The notes under the pieces were generated by a model. That model searched no databases, was not told where the DNA came from, and worked only from the letters and a program-made list of their open reading frames with translations. Positions 48,501 to 59,780 of a DNA stretch of 64,000 nt are shown here, in pieces. Made by a program: the position numbers and the translations under genes. Source of the DNA: Nepenthes gracilis (lineage: Eukaryota > Streptophyta > Magnoliopsida > Caryophyllales > Nepenthaceae). Positions within the stretch are counted from its first letter, which is position 1; each line of letters opens with the position of its first letter. The stretch spans positions 2,542,001 through 2,606,000 of the forward strand of contig BSYO01000006.1 in NCBI GenBank assembly GCA_033239525.1, given 5' to 3'.

Positions 48501-51500
48501 TGTTGTTGGTCATATGCATTTTCAGACAACAAGTCCAACGAAATAACTGGAAACCAACTTATCGACAACAAATAACTAGAAAAAAATACAGGGAATTGAG
48601 CTTCTTACAATCTGACTTTCGGAAACGATTTTTCTCGAGTGCAATGTCAAAAAGGTTCCTTAATACAAATGCTAGCCGATCACAAGCAGTGTCAAGAAGA
48701 GGAGCTAGCCATGATTTAGCAGCAGTACGTGCAATCTCAGCAGCTGATTCTCCTGCTCCTCTACCACCACCATGACTGGCATGGGCAAGCAATATATTTG
48801 CGACCTGATGCAGAAAATTAAATGATCATAACTTAGTAAATTTGAAAATATTATAAAATAAGTTCCTCACCAGTAAAAGAGAATTATTTTAAAAATAAAA
48901 TCACCTTATCTCTAGAGACTGGGGGGCATGCAATGGAATAAGCAGCACAACGAAATTCATGCATGACTCTTTCGAAAGCAGCTCCTCCATATAGCCGAAG
49001 GGTAGCATTGGGAGGTTTGATATCTGCAGTAACACCGGGCCAGCTACCAATACCACTTTCCAAGCATTCCTCCTCTGTTGTTTTTCCCCATTGCTCAGGT
49101 GCCGGATCTGCTGCTCCATCAATTAATGCTCCCTTCAAAAGCATTTTAATCATATTAATGGCACTCATAATATTCATGCTTACAATAAAGCCCCGGATAA
49201 GATAGGGAGCTTAAACATCAATGACATCATAAAAGCATCAAAACCAACTCTAGGAGGCTGGACAGAGAAAAACAAGATCTTGTTAGCGAAGAAACAAAGA
49301 ACATGTGAGTCAAATTTACACAGTTTAGAGAAGCATAAAAGTGGATGGATAGGAAGATGCTAAAGAAGATGCTGCTCTAAGCCAAACAAGTGATAAAGTT
49401 AGTAACACATACAAGAAAAAGCTCGAGGTGGGGAGTAAGCACGTACAACGCACTTGCTGATAGAATCAGCATGCAACATTGCTGATCTCCGAAGATGGGC
49501 AACATCAGAAGTTGCTTGAATCTTGAAGTCCATTTTAGCCAACTCAACTACAACTTCACTACAACGTTGTTCAAGCAAAGTCAAAGTTGCCGGAGCAGCA
49601 GCTTTGTATCTTTTCTGAAGCTCAGACTCCAAGTACTCTCTTAGAGAGCTAAAACCAATAAAGGGGCCAAATTTTTCTTCATCAAATCCTCCCTTGATAC
49701 TTTCACGCAGATGACGTAGAACTTCAGAGTCTACTTGAGATATTTTGCCACGAAATTCATCATTTGATATTGTGTCCCTATCTTTGGGGAGTGCCACAAA
49801 AAATGGGTGAACATTTTCTCCAAGGTACCCACTCGCACTCAAGTAGCGATCCACCTCCCATCGATCACTAAATTCCTGAAAATGATGTTAATGAGATCAT
49901 CAGAACCAATCCTCTAGCTTTAGCTATAACTTATTTCAATGCAAAAGATTTCACAACATTCTAAATGGTGAAAAGATGCTTTGTTAACTTTTTACTTATC
50001 CCTTTGTTGCATTAATCATGAAAATATGCAAAGCACTACACCTTTCTACTACACAAAGACCATGCAATGTATATGATTTTCATTTCTTTCAAGTAGGTAA
50101 AGGAATCTTATGATTTAGACATCAGGTGCAATGGTGATAGGGAATTCACACACCTGAGTAGACAAAGTGGGCATGATATTATTTACCTAATATGCTCATA
50201 TGCAAAAGAAAACTAGACTGGCATCGAGATTTGTATTACTTCTTCCTTGTAAAGTAAGAAGTAAAGCTTATTTACTTCTTCCTTGTAATGGACCCAAATA
50301 TGCCAGCAAAGTAAAGCAACTTCTCTACTACATAGACACTAAGAGATTTGTATTATTTTCATTCCTTTCAAGTGAATTCACCAGCAGCCTTAAAATTGTA
50401 CATCGAGTGCAAAGATGGAAGAATAAAATGCAACCAAGTATACACATTATGATTTATTGTATACATCACTATAAGCTAATTTTTTCATGTATGGAACAAA
50501 CTAGATATTAACTACATTATTCTACCTTAAGTCGGTTATCAAATTTTGAGACCACAATGACAGTCCGCCTAAAAGTCGGATCAATGTCACGAATTGCATC
50601 CAGCCACAACGATGAGCACCATTCAACACTACTCTGCTGAAGGAACAACAGAATGCGATGGGGAGGGCTTGCCAATGACTTCACCATTGATTTGATTTCC
50701 TCAGGTGTGTTTTCTGGTTCTCCCTTCTTAGCCTGCCACAAGGTTTCAATACATTGGTGCAAACTCACTATGAAAGTTATACTAAAATGAAAACCTTATG
50801 TATCTTTGCAAACAATAAAAATCATTGCCAATTTACCTTGAGAACAAATCCTGGGGTATCAATGATGATGAGATTTGGACAATAGGCATATTCAGCTCTC
50901 ATGACAATAGGCTTGGAAGAAACAGCAGTTCTAGTCTTCTTTAATAGTGCTTCAGTACGGAACTTAATAATATCTCCAATTGCCGATGCTAAGACTACTG
51001 GACTGCCATATTCTTCAGAGTCCTCTTCCTGTCAAGAATCATATTTTTCTCACATTTGAATGCCTTAATATGTAGCTGTAACATTAAGGAAGGGGGCATA
51101 TCCAACAGGATAATATATATATATATATATATATCAAGGAAAGATGAGGTTTTCAAGAATACAATACCACATCTCAATTACCCTTGCAGAAAACAAAGAT
51201 TAACACAATTAATTAGCACAATCGCGATAACTAAGAGAGTACTTGAGAGGAGGAAACCTCAAGATGGAAGTAACTTTACTTATTAGGATGATATTTTACA
51301 ATGTTTATACTGCCATATTGAGCTTTATATCTCTATAGTCAATGTAGATCTTCTATCTCTGTGCAATAGTTAAATTCAGTTTCTTCTTTGGCTTTATAAT
51401 TAAGAATCTTTATGAAAAGATTTTACAATGATGTAATCTCAAGCATTACCTATAGATAAACTCTTAAATCTCATTGTTAGCAGCGAGAATCATTTAGTTA

Positions 51501-54500
51501 TGGTTGGCGTGGATTCTCTGTCTTGGTGCACCAGGAGCTCGGTTTCTTCTTTGAATTCATGATTAAGCACTTTTGTGTGATGGTACTACAGCTCTCCAAC
51601 ATTACCCAGAGACAAGCTCAAATCTCGTTATTTATAGGAGTATTTTGATCCCTTAAGTTAAAAGGTTTTCCATATAAAAAATGGTTTTCGCTCCACATTT
51701 TCTAGTGCTTAAAGTCAATTTGTTTTATGTTATTTACTGCTTAATTAATATCAAGTGTAGTAAGTATAAGAGTCATTAATATAAGTTTAGTCATAAATAA
51801 CATTTTAACCTTAAGTTAAAAGGTTTTCTATGTAAAAAATAGTTTTTCCTCCACAATTTCTAGTGCTTAAAGTCAATTTGTTTTATGTTATTTAGTGCTT
51901 AATTAATATCAAGCGTAGTAAGTATAAGAGTCATTAATACAAAATTAGTCATAAATAACAGGCATACTACAACTATAAAAAGGGGGCTTGGTAACAATAC
52001 TCTTACCGATCTATTAACAATAAGTAGATTTACGTCAAAGAAATCAGTAATGTGTCAAGAAAAATTTATATAAAAAATTTTAGATACACTTCTTAATAAT
52101 GAAATCCGCGGACAACCAATGCAGGAGGGTCATTATAAGGTTTACAAGTCATTTTTAAATATAATGGAAGGGAAAGTGGGAAGATTTTGTGAGATTGCTT
52201 AGTGATGGTATTAAGCGTTGAATGCCCAAGTAAGCAAGAAGGTTAGGAAAAATAAAAAAAGTGTACATACTCCTCGTAACCATGCAAGGTAGCAAAACTT
52301 CTTTCCAAAAAGAAAGACCAAAAAAGCAGTTCCATTGGGCTCTTACCTTGAAAATGAGATTGGAGAAAATATTTTTAATCATACACTAAGTATGCAAACT
52401 GGACCTAGTGAATATTGGATATTGATATTTATGACGGAAAGTAAATGTGTACAATTGCACTTAATCAATGATATAGTAGTACAGTCATATTATGGGATTC
52501 GATGAAATATGCACACAATCAACGTAGCAGAAATAAACGGAATCCCCCATCAACCATCAATCACCAAACCCTTAAGTACAAAGAATACAACACAACCAAT
52601 CAAACAAAGTTATATACAATGATATTTAACGTAGAAAATCCTTCTAAATTTAGAAAAAACAAATGCTGAATAATCTCCAAATAAATCAATTATAAAAGTG
52701 ACTGGCTACAAAATAACCCTTGTTGGGAGCCTTTCGTTATAATTCGAGTGAATGATGGTTGAATCCAACTCTCCAACACATCTTACAACCCATAAAAGAA
52801 TAATAAACCGAGAATAAAAGCAACCAAACCAAAAATACGTCCTACGAACAAAATAGAGCAATCTACTCAAGATTGGTGAAGAATAAAACTCAAGTCAGAC
52901 TACAACTAAATGCCGAAAATCTTCCTTAGTTCTCTCATTTCTTATGGTGCCCGTGTGTTAAAAATGTTCTCTAAACCTGCCATAAAATTGCGTCAAGACA
53001 CTTTAAAACAGTGTCAATGACGAGCATCACTTAAGAACGCATCAAACACATCAAGCTCGAATCTCCTAAACAATTAGCGCAAAAGTGCCATCGAGCGAGC
53101 ATCAAACGTGCCCATTCTGCTCTAAATACGTACAAGCACCCATTGTGTGCCTATTAGACACAGATACTTCTGGTTCTTTGGAAATGGTTTTCGCTTGATT
53201 GCACATCGTACAAACCTCAAGTCAACCTCTAGCGAATCCCATCACTTGAATGACCTTAGCACAAATATCATGCAACCCTTATTTGACATATATGGTCCAG
53301 TGTGCCATACACGAATATCGTACGTCTTCTTGATTACACGTCTAGTCAATAATGAACTCAGAAGTGACCCAAAATTCAACATTGTATTCTCTAGGACTTT
53401 GCAAAGTCTACACCAGATGTCAAAGCAAGTGTTAATGGAACATAGTAATTGGGACTTGGGTGGGTTTTTTTCCAATACAAATCTTAAGTATCCCCATTCC
53501 TTGAAATCAATTTTTAAGTAAGGCCCAACCCAAGCTTAGTTCCTACTTCAAGTATGATGGGCATTCACCTGTTAAGATGGTCAAAGATTAAAATATTAAA
53601 ATTTTCTTCTAGTTTTTGAATTTAAAATTTCAACTATATAATCCAACATTTTTCTTAAATTCTGGATACCCATTAGTTGCTTAACTACCCACTTCTACTA
53701 CTAACATGGTAACCACCAAAGGAAATTTTTATTAAAAAATGCATATAAAGGAAGCACTTGATTTTGGAGTTCCTAAGCCAAATACTCTGATTACACCATC
53801 AAAGAAAGTATTGAAGGTTTGAACAATCCAAATTAGTGAAAAATTCAGAATAATTGCGGCAGTTGATATTATCATTGATGGCAAGAGGTTAGTATTTTGA
53901 TCCTTAATTTGTTTCTATATTCGATCTATAAGTGACTAATATTTTCACATAGTAGATCAATTTTCGTCTAAACTTTGGTATCATAGCAGTTTGTCCCTGC
54001 CTTGACATTTTAGAAAGTTTCTGTAATTTTTGCTAATTTACCGGATTTATTAAAAAATTATTAAAGTCTAAGTTTTGTAAACTTTTGTGAAACTTAATAT
54101 TAAAAATCATTAGGAAATTGGATTTTTAACAATTTTTCATTTTCTTACATCAATTTTGATGTTAAATTGGTTTAGTTTTTATCAAATTTTGAATTCGGGT
54201 CAAATAGGTCAAAAACAACTTGATTAAATGTTGAAGACAATGAACGATAAAAAAAGGGGCATCAAGTGCCGAGCCATGCGCTGGGACTCTTGTGGCTGCT
54301 ATGTGCAATCAGGCCACGTGACTAGCAGTGGGCTGTGTCGCGGGAGTCTCATCAACTTGGTAGAGCAAATTTCAAATATGCCAAAATATTCTGCGTGAGG
54401 CAAGAGTCAAACCCCAGACCTCACAGCAACCATTTTTGCAGCACACCACAGCGCTGCCTCTTGCTTTTTTCAATTATATGGTGCATGAATTGTATTTGAA

Positions 54501-57500
54501 TAAGGCATATATACATATATAATTTAATTAAATACATATATATTTATTACAATATATTAAATGTCCGGTATTCCATATAATTTAAACTAATTAGGGATTA
54601 GCTACAATAGCCTTAATTAATAAAAAAATTTAAATTATGATCACAATATAAATACATTAATTATGATTAGTTCATAATTATCTTCAAGAGCCTAATGTAT
54701 CTTCAAGAGTATTTCTTGAGATAATTGTATGGTGCATGCACACATCTTAGTCATATTAAATTAATTATCTTCAAGAGTATAAGATAATTGCCTAGCACAC
54801 CATACTTGGTTCTTCATACCATAACGGTGTAGCAAAAGAAGAGACCAAATATTGTTGGCCATAGTGTAGTGTATATATGGAAGCTCTAATCTTCCAAAAT
54901 CATTAGACTGTAACTCTTAAAATAACAGTGTATTTATTAAATCATGTTCCAATAAAGGCTATTCAAAAAACTCCTTTTGAGTCATTGAAATGTTAAAAAC
55001 CAAGTTTACAACAAATATGCATTTGGGAATATCCATTTGAAGTAAGAGTTTACAATCAACAAGAAAAGAAGCTAGATCCAATGATCATTAGTGTTGCGTC
55101 CTCGTATTCCGGCCGCCGTACCACGAGAGTCCGAGTTCGCTCTTTGCGCTCTTGGACGGACGGAATCGTGCAACACAAAAGGAATTGTTAAGTTTGACGA
55201 GAATGATGTTTCGGGAAGAAAAATGGGACGAGGGCACAATGCATGATGACTTTACATGGAAAACCCCTTTTTGAACGAAAAGGGGGAAAAACTACCGTGG
55301 TGGACGTTAGATCCGAAAGATTCCACTACCTTTAGAATGGGGTACAATTGGTCACAGTGGTACTTTTTGTTGCCACACAAAGTTACAAGGCGAGAGATCT
55401 CGTTCTCTCTTTTCTTTTCTTACTTTCTTTCACTTGGTTGTTGTTCACATTATGCATGCAAATGCCAACTCTTCTAATCTTTTCTCTCGTTGCATGAATG
55501 GGGTATTTATAGAGGGGGATCATGCCGTTGGAATGGGGACACGTGGCGTTGGCATGTGCTGAGACGCCTGCCATCAACTCTGTTGATTCAGTGTATCAGG
55601 GTGGCCTGCCACCAACTCTGCTGATTCGGCGTGTCAGGGAGGCCTGACACCAACTCTGCTAATTCAGCGTGTTAGGTGCCGTTAGCCTCATAATGATGGC
55701 GCGTGCTCTGAGCGCCATGATTTCCTAAAGAGGTGGCGCGTTGCAGAGAACGCATGCTCCTTGGTTACAATGAATCATCTGAGCTGGCGTTCTCGTTCAT
55801 CTTGAACCCTCTTTTCCCTTGATCTGATGACTCAGAGATGAAGAGATTATCCTTGTACTTAGAAAGCCTTCTGGGTCTTTGCCGAATCCTCGGCCTTATT
55901 GAGTTAGGTTCTCGGACATTTCACTTGCTAAAGATCCCTGGGATTTCGGTGTTATATTCTTGGCTTTATGTCCTCAGGATTTCGTTGGTGGCGTCAACTC
56001 CTTATGGCGTCCTCGGGCCTCTTGGGTCAAATTGGTCTCTCCGACCATTGTCGCCATTTGGGCTTCTTGGGGCGCTGGCTCACGTCCTCGGGCTTCTAAT
56101 GCCAACTTAAACTCTTGGGCTAAGTTAGGCTTCTTGGGCCTCCTGGAATACGAATGACTGCCTTTGGGCCTTTTGGGCCAAATTATCCTCGTAAGTCTCT
56201 TGGTCCGTGGACTTGACTCTTTGGGCCTTCCTTCCTGGGCTTTGGGTGTCGAGACCCATCAATTAGTGAATGTTTTTATTGGATATGTTGAAAAGTTTTA
56301 AGGATACGGATTTTATTGTCCATCTCAAAACACTATGATGTAGAATTGAAAAATATGAATTTTTTTTAGAATGACTTGATCAATGAAAATAATTGATCCA
56401 TAAACATAATTTTTGTTATTGTTATTCACAATAATTGATGTTGTTCACAATAACCTTCCACTTAAAATGATACATTAATTGTTACTCACAACACCCTTCA
56501 AACTTAAATTGATATTGAGCAATTAATCGATGTGGTTTCATAAACTGTTGATATCATTCTAACAGATTAGGTTGCTTAGGATTTACTTGAGATAATTGAG
56601 TAGTCATTCAAACAACATACACCTATTGAAAATATTAGCACAACAGTAAAAAGATCTACTAAAATAACAAAATCAACAATTCCTAACGATTATATTATTT
56701 ATCTACAAGAATTTGACTATAATATTGATACAAAAGATGATTTAGAAACTTTTTTACAAGCCATGAATTGCAACAAATTAAATTTATGGTAAAATGCATA
56801 ATGGAAAAGATAATTTCCATAAGATGTAATGAAGTTTGGATTTTGATGAGTTGTCATATAGGATAAAAGCCATAGGATGCAATTGTATCTTTAAGATAAA
56901 AAAAGACTCATTAGATAATATTAAAGTATATAAAATGAGAAATATTGTTAAGGGATTTACTTAAAATCAAGAAATTGATTATAGAATCTTTTTCTCCTGT
57001 GTCTAAAAAATATTCTTTTCGTATTATTTTGGTATTAGTTATCCATTTTAATAAACAAATAGAAGTGAAAATGATACTTCTCAATGGTAATATAAAGGAA
57101 GAGATTTATATGAAATAACCAGAAGAATTCTCTTCTATTAATAGTGAGCAATTAGTATACAGACTCAAGAAGTTAACATATAGATTAAGACAAACCTCCT
57201 GTCAATAATATTTAAAATTTAATAATGTCATCTCTTGATTTGAGTTTGAGGAGAACATTATCGATCAATGTATACACCAAAAGAACAGTAAGAGTAAAAT
57301 TTATTTTCTTGTTTTATATGTGCATTATATTTTACTTGTATCCAATGATAAAGTATTGCTAAATGATGTGAAATAATTTTTCTCTGATAAATTTAAATAA
57401 AAGATATGGGTAACACATCTTATGTCATTGGAATTAAAATTCATTGATATAAATTGTAAGGTATTTTCAATTTGTCTTTGGAAATATATATCAATAAAGT

Positions 57501-59559
57501 TTTAGATAGATTCCAATAGAATCATTGTTCACTAAGTATAACTCCCATTGTGAAGGATAACATGTTTAATTTAAATCAATGCCCAAAAAATAATCTTAAA
57601 AGGAAACTAATGACAAATAGTTAATATGATTCCACTGTTAAAAGCCTAATGTATGTTCAGGTATGTATAAGACTTGATATCGCTTTTACAGTGAGAATAT
57701 TTGGAAGATATTAGAGTAATCTAGGAATGACATTGAAAAGTTGCTAAAAAAATGAAAAAATATCTTTAAGGTACTAAGAATTACATGCTTACATATAGAC
57801 AGATTGATAATCTGAAAGTATTAGGCTACTCACATTCAAATTTAGTTGGATGTATTGATTCACGTAATTCAATATCTAAATAATATTTATATTTGCCGGT
57901 GGAGCTGTATCCTAGAAATGTGTAAATTAGACATTGATTGCTACTTCTACTTTACAAGTTGAGTTTGTTTCTTATTTTGAGGCAACACAAAGTATAATGT
58001 TTGGATGAAAAATTTTATATATGGGCTTAGAATGATAATCCTATTTCGAGACCATTGAAAATATATTATGATAATTCAGCTACTATTTTCTTCACTAAAA
58101 ATAATAAAAATAATAGTTGAAGTAAACATATCAATCTAAAATTTTTAGATATAAAGGAACACATTAAAGAAAAGAAAATGATCATTGAACTCCTTAGCAC
58201 TGAATTGATGATTGTTAATGCTTTGAAAAAATGCATACCACTGTTGAGATTTAAGGATCATGTATTCAAAATGGGATTAAGTTCCACTATGTGATTTTTA
58301 TTGTGTGGATAATAATATTTTTTTAATAAAATTTCTATTTATTTGTGATTTTTTCTCAATATTTGTGTGCACATCAATTAATTTATTTTGAGAAAATCAT
58401 GAATACTTGAATTTAAAATAAACATAATGTTTATTGATTAAATAGTGTTACCTTATATTGATTACTATCTTAAGAAGCATAATGCACTGCAATGCATGGA
58501 AGATAATACTTATTAATAGAGAACTTATTGCAATGATTGATATATTTTATTTCTTAAGAATGTGGAATAATGTGTTTTAGATATCATATTAATTATCGTA
58601 TGAATCAAGTAGGAAAATATTAGAACTTTCTTTTGAGTTTTTGAATTTGAAATCTCAACTGTATGGTCCAACATTTTTCTTAAATTCTGGATATCCATTA
58701 GTTGCTTAACTACCGACTTCCACCACCAAAATGGCAACCACCATATAACATTTTTGATGGAAAAATGCTTAAAAAGAAAGCACTTAGTTTTAGGGTCTCT
58801 ACATCGTCAAATAGAGTATTGAAGGCTGAGAAGATTCAAATTAGTGGAAATATTGACTACTATTTCACATTATAGATCAATTTTCACCTAACATAAAATC
58901 TATTCTTGGTGCCAACCAAATGGCTTAAACTCCTAGTACGAGTGGTTCCTTAACAACTACAAGCAAATCTGTTTCACTACTTCAATTTTTCTAGCATCCG
59001 CACTCACATGTGGAGTGCCTAGAAGCCATTTATGGAAAACTGAGGCAGATAATATTTAGGGTAGATACGGTATCTCCCACACACCAATTTCATTCTCTTA
59101 ATAAAATAGAACAAGCAACGTAACTCATCCCTGTGGTACTCTAAATCCCCTGACCTGAAAACGACACTTTGGTTCCAACGCCGTCGGATCGTGGACCATT
59201 TGAAGAATCAAGGGCCTTCTCGTCCCCATCTCTACCTCGCGAACATTGAACCGAAATCCCAAAAGAGCCTCAAGAAGAGAGCTCTTGCCGTCAGACTGTC
59301 CACCGATGGCCACGATCTCAGGTATCGGAACCTTCTCGCCGAACGCGACGGCGGCGGCCTGTAAGCTGTTGTATGCTTTGAATCTGGAATTGAATTCATT
59401 TCTCGATGATGTGGATGACGGAAGGCTGGAAATGGGATTTGTTAGTTGGGTAGGGTTAGGGTTCGAGTTTTGGGATTGATGGTGGTTTCTTTTGGAGAGA
59501 GAGGATGTGTTAGATGGGGTCTTGCTGGGAGTACTGGGGAAGGTGTTTGACGATGCCAT
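45518..59559 (-). CDS. DRP5A: Dynamin-related protein 5A, cytokinesis GTPase (8 exons)
   Basis: DRP5A is a large dynamin-family GTPase that acts at the division plane in plant cytokinesis. Exons in transcript order: 59155-59559, 50837-51028, 50526-50732, 49447-49875, 48905-49132, 48609-48804, 47406-48075, 45518-45704. All introns are GT-AG, and the 2514 bases give 837 residues without a frame break (Arabidopsis DRP5A is about 20 shorter). GTPase motifs: P-loop GGQSDGKSS (86-94), Thr113 in 'MGTRRP', DTPG (192-195), SKFD (261-264). Residues about 269-640 form the middle region, with '[13 protein letters not shown]' and '[17 protein letters not shown]'. A poorly conserved insert carries 'DQENIPP' and 'VPETPSPDQ' with possible CDK sites. 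The end, '[20 protein letters not shown]', is the effector-like C terminus. No pleckstrin-homology or proline-rich domain is seen, as expected. The N-terminal 50 residues are Ser/Asn/Pro-rich. Intron 1 (8.1 kb) and intron 7 hold retroelements. Confidence 0.95.
46244..47291 (+). mobile_element. Probable solo LTR in DRP5A intron 7, AGTAG duplication
   Basis: A 1048-bp block sits inside the last DRP5A intron. It begins TGAAAAGG and ends CTCTAACA, flanked by AGTAG at 46239-46243 and 47292-47296. Its base composition changes sharply from the AT-rich intron, with a very GC-rich core at about 46950-47190 ('cgcggcggcggcc'). It contains 'gtagcggaagcaat', 'gtgaaaactcgata' and a TATA-like 'atatttatagagg' at about 46911, features of plant Copia-type LTRs. 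No internal coding region is present. The ends were chosen from a few possible TG starts, so the boundaries are less certain than for the other solo LTRs. It is opposite in polarity to DRP5A. Confidence 0.55.
51653..51963. repeat. Tandem duplication, period 158 bp
   Basis: Both copies begin ttaagttaaaaggttttc (51653 and 51811) and share 'tctagtgcttaaagtcaatt' and 'agtaagtataagagtcatta'. They differ by few substitutions. A more diverged related pair ('tttcttcttt...aaatctc.tt') precedes them at about 51375-51640. Confidence 0.9.
52488..53219. mobile_element. Possible LTR-like insertion in DRP5A intron 1
   Basis: The phrases 'gattcgatgaaatatgcacacaatcaa', 'cgtagcagaaataaa' and 'aacgtagaaaatccttc' are typical of plant Copia-type LTR starts. 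AGTCA at 52483-52487 and 53220-53224 could be the target duplication, with ends TATTATGGG...CCTCA. The start has lost TG, and similar non-intronic-looking sequence continues to about 53580, so the right boundary is doubtful. Confidence 0.3.
53594..53973 (+). repeat. 5' LTR of the Copia element
   Basis: It starts TATTAAAA (terminal TG decayed) after TAAAA and ends just before the primer-binding site at 53976. It is about 100 bases longer than the 3' LTR, chiefly between 53870 and 53940, a region with no counterpart in the 3' copy. Confidence 0.7.
53976..53989 (+). other. Copia primer-binding site
   Basis: TGGTATCATAGCAG differs from the standard initiator-tRNA-Met-type site TGGTATCAGAGCAG at one base. 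Confidence 0.75.
55092..56261 (+). mobile_element. Solo LTR nested in the Copia element, ATTAG duplication
   Basis: The 1170-bp block begins TGTTGCGTCC and ends ACCCATCA, flanked by perfect ATTAG direct repeats (55087-55091 and 56262-56266). It is GC-richer than its surroundings. It contains 'tacatggaaaacccc' near 55253, a TATA-like 'ggtatttatagagg' near 55503, and three related 'gccaactctg.tgattc.g.gt' repeats at about 55570-55670. No coding region is present. Being inside the Copia element, it is the younger insertion. Confidence 0.85.
56560..58290 (+). pseudogene. Copia pol remnant (reverse transcriptase to RNase H)
   Basis: In pieces the plus strand reads '[15 protein letters not shown]' (about 56869), 'ESFSPVSKK' (about 56982), '[13 protein letters not shown]' (about 57080), a decayed catalytic box at 57317-57328 reading Tyr-Val-His-Tyr where Tyr-Val-Asp-Asp is expected, 'LLVSND', and near the end '[19 protein letters not shown]' (RNase H end, about 58113-58180). 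Many stops and frameshifts interrupt it. Integrase is not recognisable, perhaps lost with the region around the nested LTR. Confidence 0.75.
58618..58893 (+). repeat. 3' LTR of the Copia element
   Basis: It follows the purine tract 58608-58617, begins TATTAGAAC and ends CCTAACA, then TAAAA. Confidence 0.75.
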
Positions 59560-59780
59560 TAGCAGACAGACAGAGAAGAAGAGAGACTGCGATTTTGTGT
59601 GGAGATGGTATGGGCAGGAAATTTAAATTCGAATTCGAATTCCGTGGAAGGAGACGTTGGAGAGTGGAAGGCCGTTGGTGGAGCTCTTATAGCAGCCCAT
59701 TGGGCCAATTTTGAGAGCTCTTATCAGCCCATTAGACTTCGTGAGAGTTCAGCCCACCTTAATTTTTTTTTTCTTTTTGA
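59560..59780 (-). promoter_or_regulatory. DRP5A promoter region with site-II and MSA-like motifs
   Basis: Read on the minus strand upstream of the DRP5A start, this stretch holds several TGGGCY/GGCCCA motifs: complements of 'agcagcccattgggccaa' at 59690-59707, 'cagcccatta' at about 59725, and 'cagcccacc' at about 59751. It also holds CCAACGGCC (complement of ggccgttgg, 59670-59678), which contains the core of the M-phase-specific activator element recognised by three-repeat MYBs. Site II elements drive expression in dividing cells. This fits the cytokinesis role, but binding is inferred. Confidence 0.5.

Larger units (their letters stand above)
53594..58893 (+). mobile_element. Copia retrotransposon, complete in outline but dead, with nested solo LTR
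   Basis: Two diverged LTRs (53594-about 53973 and 58618-58893) share 'caacatttttcttaaattctgg', 'cccattagttgcttaac' (cc/ccat variants) and 'gtagatcaattttc'. A primer-binding site TGGTATCATAGCAG is at 53976-53989 and a purine tract AAGTAGGAAAA lies directly before the 3' LTR. Target duplications TAAAA flank the element at 53589-53593 and 58894-58898. Pol remnants run 56560-58290 on the plus strand. A solo LTR (55092-56261) is nested inside. The element lies opposite to DRP5A in its first intron. Confidence 0.8.
51029..59154 (-). other. DRP5A intron 1 (8.1 kb), retroelement-filled
   Basis: The first intron separates the exon with the P-loop from the rest. About 5.3 kb of it is the Copia element 53594-58893 with a nested solo LTR. 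The acceptor-proximal part holds an (AT)n tract (51113-51134), a 158-bp tandem duplication (51653-51963) and a further LTR-like block (about 52488-53219). Confidence 0.8.

Noticed and set aside
52483..53224. A firm solo LTR with AGTCA duplication
   Set aside because: The start lacks TG, the right end was picked from many CA sites, and similar repeat-like sequence continues past it; kept only as a low-confidence call.
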